Assembly (NCBI GenBank): GCA_031267995.1
Contig: JAIRXZ010000037.1
Span: 1 to 31,311 of the forward strand
DNA from: Odoribacteraceae bacterium
Lineage (GTDB): Bacteria; Bacteroidota; Bacteroidia; Bacteroidales; Marinifilaceae
Length of the DNA: 31,311 nucleotides
Direction: 5' to 3'
In this document: piece after piece, positions 7,834-17,850 of the stretch
How the letters are laid out: every line of letters starts with the position of its first letter
How positions within the stretch are numbered: position 1 is the stretch's first letter
Made by a program: the position numbers and the translations under genes
The notes under the pieces: model-generated
Seen by the model: only the letters and a program-made list of their open reading frames with translations
Told to the model about the DNA's origin: nothing
Databases searched by the model: none

Positions 7834-9945
7834 ATGAACGCGACACCAAAACAAAACGGATTGAGTTTACGCCTGGCCGTCATCTACGTGCTGGTGATGG
7901 CGGTGATTGTCCCGCTGATCATCGGGAAGCTCCTCTACATCCAGGTGTGGGAGGGGAAAAAACTGAAACAAAACGCCATCCCGGCCACTCCACTCGTCTA
8001 CAAGATCCTGCCCGACAGGGGAAACATCTACGCCGCGGGCGGGGAGATACTCTCCCGTTCCATCTCCGCTTACCAGCTCTTTTTCGACCCGCTGGCCATG
8101 TCGGATACCATTTTTCAGAAAAATTTGGACAGCCTCGCCCTGTGCCTCTCCGACCTTTTCCGCGACCTCCCCGCGAAGGATTACCGCCAACGCCTGTGGA
8201 ACGCCCGCTACGGGACGAAACCCAACCGGTACCTCCCGCTCGCCCGCCGCGCGGTGAACGACACCGAATTGCGGAAAATTAAAAAATTCCCGATCCTCCG
8301 CGGCGGCGCGAACGTGGCCAGCGGGCTGATCGTCGACCAAAAGGACGACCGGAAGTATCCTTACCACGACCTGGCCTCGCGAACTATCGGCTACCTGTAC
8401 ATGGGCGACGACGGCATCCCCCGCGGGAAGGTGGGTTTGGAGGCGGCTTACGACCGCGAATTGCGAGGCAAACCGGGATTAAACCGGCGACAGATGATCT
8501 CCGGCCTCTGGGTGTTGAAAACGGAGGAGGAACCCGTGCACGGCTACGACGTGATGACCACGATCGACGTCGATTACCAGGACATTGTCCACGAAGCGCT
8601 TGAAAAACAGCTTAAAATACACCAGGCGGCATCGGGCGTGGCCATCCTCATGGAGGTGAAAACGGGCGACATCAAGGCCATCGCCAACCTCACGAAAAAA
8701 AACAACGCCTACACGGAAGTGCTGAACAACGCCATCTACGATGCCGAGGATCCCGGCTCAACCTTCAAGGCGGCAGTGATGATTGCCCTGCTGGAGGATG
8801 GTTACGTGCACCCCGGCGACACGGTTGACCTTGACGTGGGCGACTACAAGTACGGGAACTTCACCCTGAGCGAATCAACGAAAAGGTACATCGGAAAGGT
8901 GACGGTGCAGCAGATATTTGAACGATCGCTGAACGGCATTTCAACGCTGGTGTATAAACATTACGCGACAAATCCCCGGAAGTTTGTCGACCGTCTCTAC
9001 CAAATGCAATTGAATAAACCCCTGGGAGTGGAAATCGAGGGCGAAGGACAACCGCTGATCCGTTATCCCAAGGACGCCGGGTGGTCGGGCGTGAGCCTCC
9101 CGCTGATGAGCATCGGTTACGAGGTGCGGTTGACGCCGCTGCAGATGCTCGCCTTTTATAACGCCCTGGCAAACGACGGGAAACGGGTGAAACCCCGCTT
9201 CGTGAAGGAGATCCGCAACGGCGACGAGGTGGTGAGACGCGTCCCCGTGGAGGTCACCGATCGCTCCGTTTGCAGCCGGGAGACGCTGGGTCATCTCAGG
9301 AAAATGATGGAGGGGGTGGTGGACAATGAAGGCACGGCGCACAACATCCGGGGAGCAGAGTACGGGATTGCCGGGAAGACGGGCACGGCAAAGGTTGTCA
9401 GCAGCTCCGGGGGATATAACGGGGGGCACCGCGCGAGTTTCGCGGGCTATTTCCCGGCGAAGGATCCGCTCTATTCGTGTATCGTGGTGGTCGAAAGACC
9501 GTCGCAAAAAAGTTATTACGGGAACGTTGTGGCGGGAAACGCCTTCCGGGAAATTTCGGACAAGGTGTACGCCCTGGTCTCCGCGAAACACAGCCGGCCG
9601 GCAAAGGAGGTCGACGCGAAACCGCCCGTGAGCAAAAACGGCTACAAGCCCGATCTGTTGACGCTCTACGACGCGCTCGACATCCGCGTGGAGGAGCGGG
9701 GAACGGAGAAGTCGCCTTGGGTGCTCTCTTCCCGCGCGGAGCGGGGCGTGGTGTTGCAGCCGAGGGTAATCGACCTCTCCGTGGTGCCCAACGCGCGAGG
9801 CATGGGGCTGCGCGACGCCCTCTACGTGTTGGAAAATAGCGGCCTGAAGGTGGGCGTGAGCGGCTCCGGCATGGTGATGAAACAAACAATCGAACCGGGG
9901 CGGAAAGTGGCCCGCGGGAGTTACATACACATTGAACTGAGATAA
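7834..9945 (+). CDS. ftsI: Septal peptidoglycan transpeptidase FtsI (class B PBP) with C-terminal PASTA domain
   Basis: FtsI cross-links peptidoglycan at the septum in partnership with FtsW. The 703-residue protein has one N-terminal membrane segment (about residues 14-36), a PBP dimerisation domain beginning LPDRGNIYAAGGEIL, and a transpeptidase domain. The three catalytic motifs are visible: SxxK as STFK (Ser309, Lys312), SxN as SLN (365-367) and KTG at 515-517 followed by TAK. The SxxK context reads EDPGSTFK, a small change from the common EPGSTFK. A PASTA domain closes the protein (about residues 645-703, GMGLRDALYVLENSGLKVGV), as in other Bacteroidota PBPs of the dcw cluster. Confidence 0.95.
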   Translation: MNATPKQNGLSLRLAVIYVLVMAVIVPLIIGKLLYIQVWEGKKLKQNAIPATPLVYKILPDRGNIYAAGGEILSRSISAYQLFFDPLAMSDTIFQKNLDSLALCLSDLFRDLPAKDYRQRLWNARYGTKPNRYLPLARRAVNDTELRKIKKFPILRGGANVASGLIVDQKDDRKYPYHDLASRTIGYLYMGDDGIPRGKVGLEAAYDRELRGKPGLNRRQMISGLWVLKTEEEPVHGYDVMTTIDVDYQDIVHEALEKQLKIHQAASGVAILMEVKTGDIKAIANLTKKNNAYTEVLNNAIYDAEDPGSTFKAAVMIALLEDGYVHPGDTVDLDVGDYKYGNFTLSESTKRYIGKVTVQQIFERSLNGISTLVYKHYATNPRKFVDRLYQMQLNKPLGVEIEGEGQPLIRYPKDAGWSGVSLPLMSIGYEVRLTPLQMLAFYNALANDGKRVKPRFVKEIRNGDEVVRRVPVEVTDRSVCSRETLGHLRKMMEGVVDNEGTAHNIRGAEYGIAGKTGTAKVVSSSGGYNGGHRASFAGYFPAKDPLYSCIVVVERPSQKSYYGNVVAGNAFREISDKVYALVSAKHSRPAKEVDAKPPVSKNGYKPDLLTLYDALDIRVEERGTEKSPWVLSSRAERGVVLQPRVIDLSVVPNARGMGLRDALYVLENSGLKVGVSGSGMVMKQTIEPGRKVARGSYIHIELR

Positions 9946-9947
9946 TC

Positions 9948-11402
9948 ATGAAGCTAAGTGAACTATTGAAAGGAGTCCCCGTCGAGCTGTTGCAGGGCGA
10001 CGATCGCGTGGAAATCGCCGGCGTGCATTTCGATTCCCGCGCCGTGCGCGAGGGTTTTCTGTTTGTTGCCCAGCGCGGCGTTCACGCGGACGGCCACGCG
10101 TTTATCAACCGGGCAATCGAGGCCGGCGCCGTGGCCGTGTTGTTGGAAGTTTTTCCGGAAAACCTGACGGCGGGAGTGACCTACGTCCGGTGCGCGGACA
10201 GTTCGGCGGCATTGGGCACGGTGGCGGGCAATCTCCACGGGAATCCTTCGCGACAAATGAAGCTGGTCGGAGTAACCGGCACCAACGGCAAAACAACCAC
10301 GGCAACGCTCCTGTACGATTTGGCGCGGCTGTTGGGACATCCCGCGGGCTTGCTCTCCACCGTTTGCAATTACATCGGGGACGTCCGCGTTGACTCTACC
10401 CACACCACGCCGGACGCTTTGGAGATAAACGAATTGATGCGGCGCATGGTGGATGCCGGTTGTCGTTATTGCTTCATGGAGGTAAGCTCGCACGCCGTCG
10501 ACCAAAAGCGCGTCAACGGCTTGTCGTTCGACGGGGCAATTTTTTCCAACATCACGCACGATCATCTCGATTATCACAAAACGTTCAAGGCCTACATCGA
10601 GGCAAAGAAAGCCTTTTTCGATCACCTGCCCGCCGAGGCTTTCGCCCTCACCAACGCCGACGATAAAAACGGATTGGTGATGTTGCAAAATACCGCCGCC
10701 CGGAAATACACCTACGCCTGCAAGCGGATGGCCGATTTCACGGCAAAAACCATCGAACGCCACCTGCACAGCACCTTGCTTTCGCTCAATGGCCGCGAGG
10801 TGTGGGTGAAATTCGTGGGGGATTTCAACGCCTACAACCTGTTGGCGGTTTACTCGGCGGCCTCCCTGTTGGGCTTCCCGACGGACGACGTGTTGTTGGC
10901 ATTAAGCCGCCTGTGCCCGGTGTCGGGACGTTTCGAAACCCTGTTGTCGGACGACGGGGTGATGGCCATCGTCGACTACGCCCACACGCCGGACGCGTTG
11001 GACAACGTCCTCTCCACCATCGAGGGACTAAAAAGCGAGGGCAGTCGGGTAATCACCGTCGTGGGCGCCGGCGGCAATCGCGATCGGACAAAACGCCCGG
11101 AGATGGCCGCCTCCGCCTGTCGTTTCAGCGACCGCGTGATTCTAACCTCCGATAATCCCCGCGGCGAGGAACCGGCAGCAATCATCGAGGAGATGTACGC
11201 GGGGGTGCCGCCCGAAGCGCGGGAACGGGTGCTCATGATCACCGATCGCAAAGAGGCTATCCGTGCCGCCCTGATGCTGGCGCGCCGCGGCGATCTCGTG
11301 CTGGTGGCCGGCAAAGGACATGAAAATTACCAGGAAATCAAGGGCGTCAAACACCCGTTTGACGACAAAGAGGTGATCAAAGCGATCTTTTATAAATCAT
11401 GA
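9948..11402 (+). CDS. murE: UDP-MurNAc-L-Ala-D-Glu:meso-diaminopimelate ligase MurE
   Basis: MurE adds the third residue of the stem peptide to UDP-MurNAc-L-Ala-D-Glu using ATP. The 484-residue protein has the Mur ligase P-loop GTNGKTT (111-117), the central-domain segment MEVSSHAVDQKRV, and the C-terminal signature DNPR at 402-405. DNPR indicates meso-diaminopimelate rather than lysine as substrate, as expected for a Gram-negative wall. The start is 2 bases after the ftsI stop, and the stop lies 3 bases before mraY. Confidence 0.96.
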   Translation: MKLSELLKGVPVELLQGDDRVEIAGVHFDSRAVREGFLFVAQRGVHADGHAFINRAIEAGAVAVLLEVFPENLTAGVTYVRCADSSAALGTVAGNLHGNPSRQMKLVGVTGTNGKTTTATLLYDLARLLGHPAGLLSTVCNYIGDVRVDSTHTTPDALEINELMRRMVDAGCRYCFMEVSSHAVDQKRVNGLSFDGAIFSNITHDHLDYHKTFKAYIEAKKAFFDHLPAEAFALTNADDKNGLVMLQNTAARKYTYACKRMADFTAKTIERHLHSTLLSLNGREVWVKFVGDFNAYNLLAVYSAASLLGFPTDDVLLALSRLCPVSGRFETLLSDDGVMAIVDYAHTPDALDNVLSTIEGLKSEGSRVITVVGAGGNRDRTKRPEMAASACRFSDRVILTSDNPRGEEPAAIIEEMYAGVPPEARERVLMITDRKEAIRAALMLARRGDLVLVAGKGHENYQEIKGVKHPFDDKEVIKAIFYKS

Positions 11403-11405
11403 GCC

Positions 11406-12665
11406 ATGCTGTACCATCTGTTTGATTATTTGCATCGACTGGGTATTCCGGGCACCGGGATGTTCCGGTACATCACCTTCCGCTCGGCGGCCGCGATCAT
11501 ACTCTCTTTGCTGATCGCCACGGTGATCGGACGCTATATTATACGTTTCCTCCGGAGGCAGCAGGTGGGGGAGGAGATCCGCGACCTCGGCCTGGACGGA
11601 CAGGCACAAAAACAAGGAACACCCACGATGGGCGGCGTGATTATCCTGCTGAGCATTATCGTTCCGGTATTGCTTTTTGCCCGCCTCGACAATGTCTATA
11701 TCCAGCTGATGATCATCTCCACCTTGTGGTTGGGACTGATTGGTTTCCTGGACGATTACATCAAAATATTCAAGAAAGACAAGCGGGGTCTGAACGGGCG
11801 TTTCAAGATTATCGGCCAGGTGGGATTGGGGCTGATCGTTGGCGTAACCCTGTACGTCAGCGACGACGTGGTGATTCGCGAACGCGTCACCGCGACGGAA
11901 ACGGGGGTCGCTGCGACGGTCATGTCGAACGTGGACGACGGTTTTTCGCAGGAAAAAAGCATCGTCGTGCTGGTTCAGGACGTCAAATCAACCCAAACCA
12001 CCGTCCCTTTTTTCAAAAACAACCAGTTTGATTACGCCTGGTTTGGCGCCTTCGCGGGGGAGTACGCCGAGGAGATCGGTTGGATTATCTTCGTCATCAT
12101 CACCATCCTGATTGTCACGGCCGTCTCCAACGGGGCAAACCTGACGGACGGCTTGGACGGCTTGGCCACGGGCACGTCGGCCATCGCGGGGGTAACGCTT
12201 GGGATTCTCGCCTACGTCTCCGGGCACATGGTCTACGCCGATTACCTGAACATCATGTATATCCCTAACTCCGGTGAATTGGTGGTATTTATATCGGCCT
12301 TTATCGGGGCGACAATTGGCTTTTTGTGGTACAATTCCTACCCCGCCCAGGTCTTCATGGGCGACACGGGAAGCCTCTCCCTGGGAGGAATCATTGCCGT
12401 CTTCGCCATCATCATTCACAAGGAATTACTGATACCCATCCTGTGCGGGATCTTCCTGATGGAAAACCTTTCGGTAGTCATGCAAGTGGGTTATTTCAAG
12501 TACACCAAGCGGCGTTTCGGCGTGGGCAAGCGCATCTTTTTAATGTCCCCCCTGCACCATCACTATCAAAAAAAGGGCTTGCCGGAAGCAAAGATCGTCA
12601 CGCGATTTTGGATCGTGGGCATCGCCTTGGCGGTACTCACCATCGTCACTTTGAAAATACGGTAA
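11406..12665 (+). CDS. mraY: Phospho-MurNAc-pentapeptide transferase MraY
   Basis: MraY is the polytopic membrane enzyme that moves phospho-MurNAc-pentapeptide from UDP to undecaprenyl phosphate, forming lipid I. At 419 residues it is longer than the roughly 360 of E. coli; the extra length is an insert of about 55 residues after LIVGVTLYVSDD, a known trait of Bacteroidota MraY. Conserved motifs are GTPTMGGV, the Asp-rich GFLDDYIKI, NLTDGLDGLA, PAQVFMGDTGS and the His-rich PLHHHYQKKG. It starts 3 bases after murE. Confidence 0.96.
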   Translation: MLYHLFDYLHRLGIPGTGMFRYITFRSAAAIILSLLIATVIGRYIIRFLRRQQVGEEIRDLGLDGQAQKQGTPTMGGVIILLSIIVPVLLFARLDNVYIQLMIISTLWLGLIGFLDDYIKIFKKDKRGLNGRFKIIGQVGLGLIVGVTLYVSDDVVIRERVTATETGVAATVMSNVDDGFSQEKSIVVLVQDVKSTQTTVPFFKNNQFDYAWFGAFAGEYAEEIGWIIFVIITILIVTAVSNGANLTDGLDGLATGTSAIAGVTLGILAYVSGHMVYADYLNIMYIPNSGELVVFISAFIGATIGFLWYNSYPAQVFMGDTGSLSLGGIIAVFAIIIHKELLIPILCGIFLMENLSVVMQVGYFKYTKRRFGVGKRIFLMSPLHHHYQKKGLPEAKIVTRFWIVGIALAVLTIVTLKIR

Positions 12666-12674
12666 CAACAGATC

Positions 12675-14018
12675 ATGAAAAAATTGCTCATACTTGGAGG
12701 TGGCGAAAGCGGCGTCGGCGCGGCGCGGCTGGGATTGCAGTTGGGTTACGATGTTTTCCTCTCCGACAGGGGTCGTCTCTCCGATCCCTACCGCCAAGCA
12801 TTGGAGGAGATGGGGGTCTCCTTCGAAGAGGGGGGACACAGCCGCGATCGCATGGTAGGCATCGAACTCGTGGTAAAAAGTCCGGGGATTCCCGACACCC
12901 TGCCGCTGGTCGAAAACCTTCGCCGGACGGGAGCGGAGGTCATCTCGGAGATTGAATTTGCCGGTCGCCACGCGGACGCGCCCATGTACGGCATCACGGG
13001 GAGCAACGGAAAAACCACCACCACCTTGTTATTACACCACCTGTTGCGCTGCGGCGGACAGGATGTCGGCCTGGCGGGCAACGTGGGGAGCAGTTTGGCC
13101 GCCCAGGTTGCCGACCATCGCCACGCGGCCTACGTGGTGGAACTATCCAGCTTTCAATTGGACGGCATGTACCGCTTCCGTTGCAACTCGGCCATCCTCA
13201 CCAACATCACGCCGGATCACCTGGATCGTTACAATTACCAATTCGAGCGCTACGTCGACTCCAAATTTCGCGTGATCAACAACATGCTCCCGGAGGATCT
13301 TTTCGTCTACGGCGCCGATTGCGACGTCGTGCGCGACCGCGTGGAGCACACCCGCGTCGTCCCCGAAACCCTGTCATTCACCTATCGCGACAACCCCTCC
13401 TCCGCCGCCGCCTGGATGGAGGGCAACCGCCTGGTGGCTCGTTGGCGCGACCGTCGTTTTTCGATAGACAAACGAGAAATTTCAATACAAGGTCGGCACA
13501 ACGTCTACAACGCGATGGCCGCCCTCCTCGTCGCCATGAAAACAGGGATAAGCGACGACCACCTGCACCGCGGTCTCACCACCTTTCCCCAGGTGGAGCA
13601 CCGCCTGGAGCGCGTGGCCACCATCAACGGCGTCACCTACATCAACGACTCCAAGGCAACCAACGTGGACTCCGCCTGGTACGCCCTCGAAAGCATGCAA
13701 CAGCCGGTAATATGGATTGCCGGCGGCACCGACAAGGGCAACGACTACGAAGTGCTGAAAACCCTGGCGCGCGAAAAGGTCAAAACCCTCGTCTGCATGG
13801 GAGTCGACAACGCCAAACTCATCTCCGCCTTCGCTGGAGTATGCGAAATTGTCGACACGCGCTCCCTCCAAGAGGCCATGACCGCCGCCGTCTCGCGTTC
13901 CCTGCCGGGCGACGCCGTGCTGCTTTCGCCCTGCTGCGCCAGCTTCGACCTCTTCAAAAACTACGAAGACCGGGGCAGGCAATTCAAATCCGCCGTCGAG
14001 GAGCTAACAAAAAGATAA
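12675..14018 (+). CDS. murD: UDP-MurNAc-L-Ala:D-glutamate ligase MurD
   Basis: MurD adds D-glutamate to UDP-MurNAc-L-Ala in the cytoplasm with ATP. The 447-residue protein has an N-terminal Rossmann-like UDP-binding domain (LLILGGGESGVGAARLG), the ATP-binding GSNGKTTTT (109-117), the central segment VVELSSFQLDG, NITPDHLDRY, and the C-terminal VEHRLERV and YINDSKATN motifs. It keeps the standard dcw order after mraY, with a 9-base gap, and lies 3 bases before ftsW. Confidence 0.96.
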   Translation: MKKLLILGGGESGVGAARLGLQLGYDVFLSDRGRLSDPYRQALEEMGVSFEEGGHSRDRMVGIELVVKSPGIPDTLPLVENLRRTGAEVISEIEFAGRHADAPMYGITGSNGKTTTTLLLHHLLRCGGQDVGLAGNVGSSLAAQVADHRHAAYVVELSSFQLDGMYRFRCNSAILTNITPDHLDRYNYQFERYVDSKFRVINNMLPEDLFVYGADCDVVRDRVEHTRVVPETLSFTYRDNPSSAAAWMEGNRLVARWRDRRFSIDKREISIQGRHNVYNAMAALLVAMKTGISDDHLHRGLTTFPQVEHRLERVATINGVTYINDSKATNVDSAWYALESMQQPVIWIAGGTDKGNDYEVLKTLAREKVKTLVCMGVDNAKLISAFAGVCEIVDTRSLQEAMTAAVSRSLPGDAVLLSPCCASFDLFKNYEDRGRQFKSAVEELTKR

Positions 14019-14021
14019 AAC

Positions 14022-15266
14022 ATGGAAAACGCCTTGCAATTCATGAAAAAGTACCTCGTCCTCAAGGGCGACCGGTTGCTGTGGGCGATGGTCATCCTGC
14101 TGATGTTCTTTTCGCTGGTAGTCGTTTTCACCTCCACGGGCGTGTTGGCTTACAAGTTCCACGCTGGAAACACCACGTACCTCCTGATGAAACATTTCGG
14201 CATGCTCGTCGCCAGCGTCATCGCCATACTCATCCTGCAATCCATGCACTACAAATACTTCATGTCATTTGCCGCGTGGGTATGGTTTCTCGCCTTGATC
14301 TGCCTGGCCATCATGCCATTTGTTGGCGTAAAAATCAACGACGCGATACGCTGGATCCGCATCCCGGTTATCGGACTCACCTTCCAGCCCTCGGAAATCG
14401 CCAAAATCGGGGTAGTCATGTGGGTCGCGCGCATCATCGCCATTGAACAGGACGACGGCCACTGCGGTGGTCGGGCGCTGTTCAAATCTGCCCTTTGCCT
14501 GCTCCCCATGATCGTCCTGATCATCCAGGAAAACTTCTCCACCGTATCGCTCATGGGATTGGTTGTTTTGATGATGCTATTCATCGGTCGTTTGCGGGCA
14601 AAATTGATGACCATCACCTTCGTCACGGTCGCCGTCTGCGCGATATCCTCTCTTTGGGCGGTCTACAACGTCCCCCAACTCGAGGAAAGCCAACGCGTGC
14701 GGATCGTAAAAGAGCGCCTCAGCGGGACAAACAAATTCCAGTTAGAGCAATCGAAAATCGCCATCGCCCTTGGCGGCCTGCACGGGGTTGGCCCCGGAAA
14801 AAGCGTGCAGCGCGACTTCCTCCCCAACCCCTTCTCGGACTGCGTCTACTCCATCACCATCGAAGAATACGGCCTCTTCGTCGGCGGCCTGCTCGTGTTG
14901 CTCGTCTACCTGATCATCCTCTACCGGGTAGGCACGATCATCCAGCGATGTACGCGCGTCTTTCCCGCCTTGCTGGTGGCGGGATTGGGACTAACCATCG
15001 TCTTCCAAGCCCTGGTACACATCCTCGTATGCGTCGGGCTATTCCCCGTCACCGGCCAGCAGCTGCCCTTCGTCAGCATGGGCGGAACATCCACGATACT
15101 AACAGGCTGCACCGTCGGCATGATCCAAAGCGTGGCGCACACCTTCTCCGAAGCGGGGAAAGACGAAGAACGCCAGCGACAACAACGCCGCCGCGACGCC
15201 CTCGAGCAGAAACGCCGAAACCTGGAACGCGAAGCCGCCGAAGCCGACTACGTCGAAGAAATGTAA
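14022..15266 (+). CDS. ftsW: Septal peptidoglycan glycosyltransferase FtsW (SEDS family)
   Basis: FtsW polymerises lipid II at the division site together with FtsI. The 414-residue protein has about ten hydrophobic segments, the SEDS motif FQPSEIAKIG and the large loop DFLPNPFSD, whose last Asp (about residue 273) matches the catalytic Asp of SEDS enzymes. GLFPVTGQQLPFVSMGGTS near the C-terminus is also typical. The tail after about residue 375 is highly charged and probably cytoplasmic (EERQRQQRRRDALEQKRR). Translation may begin at Met8 (14043) instead of 14022. Confidence 0.95.
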   Translation: MENALQFMKKYLVLKGDRLLWAMVILLMFFSLVVVFTSTGVLAYKFHAGNTTYLLMKHFGMLVASVIAILILQSMHYKYFMSFAAWVWFLALICLAIMPFVGVKINDAIRWIRIPVIGLTFQPSEIAKIGVVMWVARIIAIEQDDGHCGGRALFKSALCLLPMIVLIIQENFSTVSLMGLVVLMMLFIGRLRAKLMTITFVTVAVCAISSLWAVYNVPQLEESQRVRIVKERLSGTNKFQLEQSKIAIALGGLHGVGPGKSVQRDFLPNPFSDCVYSITIEEYGLFVGGLLVLLVYLIILYRVGTIIQRCTRVFPALLVAGLGLTIVFQALVHILVCVGLFPVTGQQLPFVSMGGTSTILTGCTVGMIQSVAHTFSEAGKDEERQRQQRRRDALEQKRRNLEREAAEADYVEEM

Positions 15267-15275
15267 AGCGCGAAC

Positions 15276-16373
15276 ATGAAAAAAGTAATCATCAGCGGCG
15301 GCGGCACGGGCGGGCACATATTCCCCGCGCTCGCCATAGCCAACGCCCTCAAGCGTTCAGGCCAGGAGGTAGACATCCTCTTCGTCGGCGCCGAGGGAAA
15401 AATGGAAATGGAAAAAATCCCGGAAGCCGGCTACCGCGTCGAAGGCCTACCCGTCAGGGGATTCCAGCGACGACTGACGTGGAAAAACCTGATCGTCCTC
15501 CTCAACCTCTACAAAAGCCTGCGGAAAGCGCGGCGAATCGTCAAAACGTTCCGCCCGGACGTCGTCGTGGGCGTCGGCGGATACGCCAGCGGCCCCGTCG
15601 GTCGGGTAGCCTCTCGTCGCCGCGTCCCCCTCGTGCTGCAGGAGCAAAACTCCCACGCCGGCGTCACCAACCGCCTCTTGGCCAAGCGCGCCAGGACAAT
15701 CTGCGTCGCCTACGAAGGCATGGAACGCTTCTTCGACCCCGCCAAAATCGTCTTCACCGGCAACCCCGTTCGCCGCGAACTCCTCCAATCCATCGGCGCG
15801 CGGGACGAAGGAATCGCCTTTCACGCCCTCGACCCCGCCAAAAAAACGGCGCTCGTCACCGGCGGCAGCCAGGGAGCGGGCACCATCAACCGGGCGATGA
15901 TCAAAGCATTAACCCTCCTCGCCGCGCGGGACAACATCCAGGTACTGTGGCAATGCGGCACCCTCTATCACGCCGACCTCCAGCGGCAACTCGCCACCAC
16001 CCTTCCCCCGAACGTCACCCTCCTCCCCTTCCTCAAACGCATGGACTTGGCCTACGCCTGCGCCGACCTGGTGGTCTCCCGCGCCGGCGCCGGCACCATC
16101 TCCGAGCTATGCCTGCTGGCGAAAGCCGTCGTCCTCGTCCCCTCCCCCAACGTGGCCGAGGATCACCAAACCCGCAACGCCCTCGCGCTGGTCAACAAAC
16201 AGGCCGCCATCATGATCAAAGACGCCGACATAGAAAACGCGCTCGGCGCCACCATCATCCACCTCCTGGACGACGACAGCCGTCGCCTCGCCCTCTCCGA
16301 AAAAATCCGTCCCCTCGGCATCGCCGACGCCGACCAGCGGATTGCCGACATCATCCTCTCCATCACCAAATAA
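15276..16373 (+). CDS. murG: Lipid II synthase MurG (UDP-GlcNAc transferase)
   Basis: MurG adds GlcNAc to lipid I at the inner face of the membrane, giving lipid II. The 365-residue GT-B fold protein begins with the motif GGGTGGHIFPALAIA (8-22), has GYASGPVGRVA and LQEQNSHAGVTNR in the N-domain, and GGSQGAGTINRAM plus SRAGAGTISELCLLAKAVV in the UDP-GlcNAc-binding C-domain. It starts 9 bases after ftsW and ends 7 bases before the chosen murC start. Confidence 0.96.
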   Translation: MKKVIISGGGTGGHIFPALAIANALKRSGQEVDILFVGAEGKMEMEKIPEAGYRVEGLPVRGFQRRLTWKNLIVLLNLYKSLRKARRIVKTFRPDVVVGVGGYASGPVGRVASRRRVPLVLQEQNSHAGVTNRLLAKRARTICVAYEGMERFFDPAKIVFTGNPVRRELLQSIGARDEGIAFHALDPAKKTALVTGGSQGAGTINRAMIKALTLLAARDNIQVLWQCGTLYHADLQRQLATTLPPNVTLLPFLKRMDLAYACADLVVSRAGAGTISELCLLAKAVVLVPSPNVAEDHQTRNALALVNKQAAIMIKDADIENALGATIIHLLDDDSRRLALSEKIRPLGIADADQRIADIILSITK

Positions 16374-16380
16374 AATCGCC

Positions 16381-17751
16381 ATGCAAAACAACCCCATCGA
16401 ACACACCCGCCCCCCCGTCTACTTCGTCGGCATTGGCGGCATCGGCATGAGCGCCCTGGCGCGTTACTTCAAGGCGATGGGGCACCTCGTGGCCGGGTAC
16501 GACAAAACCCCATCCCCCCTCACCCTCAAGATGAACCGGGAAGAAAACATCCCCATCACCTACGCCGCCGCCGCCGCCGAAATCCCCACCCCCTTCCGCG
16601 ACCCCGCCCGCGCGCTGGTCGTCTACACCCCCGCCGTCCCCCGCGAAAACCTCATCCTCGCCTTCTTCCGGGACAGCGGCCACGCCATCTACAAACGCTC
16701 CGAGATGCTGGGACTCATCTCCGCGAACAAAAAAGCCATCTGCATCGCCGGCACCCACGGCAAAACCACCGTCACCACCATGACCGCCTTCCTCCTCCAC
16801 TCCTCCCGCGTCGGCTGCAACGCCTTCCTCGGCGGCATATCCTCCAACTTCGGCACCAACCTGCTGGTAAACACCGCGTCGGACTACGTCGTGATAGAGG
16901 CGGACGAGTTCGACCGATCCTTCCTCCACCTCCACCCGGAGATGGCCGTCATCACCTCCATGGACGACGACCACCTCGACATCTACGGCGCCCGCCAACA
17001 CCTCCTGGAGGCCTTCGAGCAATTCGCCGCACAAACCCGCGGCCCCCTCTTCCTGCGCGCCGGCCTCACCCTGCAAGGCAAGGAGGTCGCGGGATACTAC
17101 GCCGCCGACAAACGCGCTGACTACCACGCCCGCGACCCGCGCGTGGAGGAGGGAACCTTCCGCTTCGACTACGTCAGTCCCCGCGTCACCATCCCCGACC
17201 TGCGCCTCACCTTCCCCGGCCGCGTCAACGTGGAAAACGCCGTGGCAGCCATCACCCTGGCGCTCCACGCGGGGGCAACGCCGGCGGAAATACGCGAAGC
17301 CCTGCCCCGCTTCAGCGGCGTGGCGCGACGCTTCGACATGCGCGCCCGCGGACGGGTCATCTACATCGACGACTACGCCCACCACCCGCGGGAAATCGAG
17401 GCGGCGCTCACCTCCGTCCGCGAAATGTGGCCGGGCAGACGCCTCACCGTCGCCTTTCAGCCCCACCTCTACTCGCGCACGGCCGATTTCTACCCCGCCT
17501 TTGCCGGGAGCCTCAACCTGGCGGACGAGGTGATACTCATGGAGATATACCCGGCGCGCGAAGCCCCCGTGCCGGGAGTCACCTCCCGACTGATTGCCGA
17601 TCTGCTGACCGTCCCCCACGCCATCGTCAGCAGGGAAGAACTCCCCGAACGCGTGCGCGCCACCGTCGCGGACGGCATATTCATGACCGTCGGCGCCGGC
17701 GACATCGACCGCCTCGTCCCCCTCTTCACCGACATGTTCAACGACCGATGA
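16381..17751 (+). CDS. murC: UDP-MurNAc:L-alanine ligase MurC
   Basis: MurC adds L-alanine to UDP-MurNAc, the first step of stem-peptide synthesis. I chose the ATG at 16381 (456 residues, MQNNPIEHTRPPVYFVGIGG) rather than the in-frame ATG at 16342, which would overlap murG and add a low-complexity leader. Motifs are GIGGIGMSALAR, the P-loop AGTHGKTT (123-130), EADEFDRSFL and DDYAHHPREIEAA. The stop at 17749-17751 overlaps an ATG (ATGA) that opens a frame running through the adjacent repeat array. This is the last gene of the first half of the dcw cluster. Confidence 0.95.
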   Translation: MQNNPIEHTRPPVYFVGIGGIGMSALARYFKAMGHLVAGYDKTPSPLTLKMNREENIPITYAAAAAEIPTPFRDPARALVVYTPAVPRENLILAFFRDSGHAIYKRSEMLGLISANKKAICIAGTHGKTTVTTMTAFLLHSSRVGCNAFLGGISSNFGTNLLVNTASDYVVIEADEFDRSFLHLHPEMAVITSMDDDHLDIYGARQHLLEAFEQFAAQTRGPLFLRAGLTLQGKEVAGYYAADKRADYHARDPRVEEGTFRFDYVSPRVTIPDLRLTFPGRVNVENAVAAITLALHAGATPAEIREALPRFSGVARRFDMRARGRVIYIDDYAHHPREIEAALTSVREMWPGRRLTVAFQPHLYSRTADFYPAFAGSLNLADEVILMEIYPAREAPVPGVTSRLIADLLTVPHAIVSREELPERVRATVADGIFMTVGAGDIDRLVPLFTDMFNDR

Positions 17752-17850
17752 AAACAAAACACTCGCGAACCCGCCGCGAACACCCCGGAAAACAAACCGA
17801 AATGGCAGGAAACCGTCCCCTTCTCCCGCGCGAAAAGGGCAATCTCCTCC

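Noticed and set aside
16342..16380. Upstream start for murC at 16342
   Set aside because: It would overlap the murG end and add a low-complexity leader; the start at 16381 places the GIGGIGMSALAR motif at the normal distance.
16363..17757. Minus-strand open frame of 464 codons opposite murC
   Set aside because: It is a shadow of GC-rich codons; murC motifs on the + strand are unambiguous.
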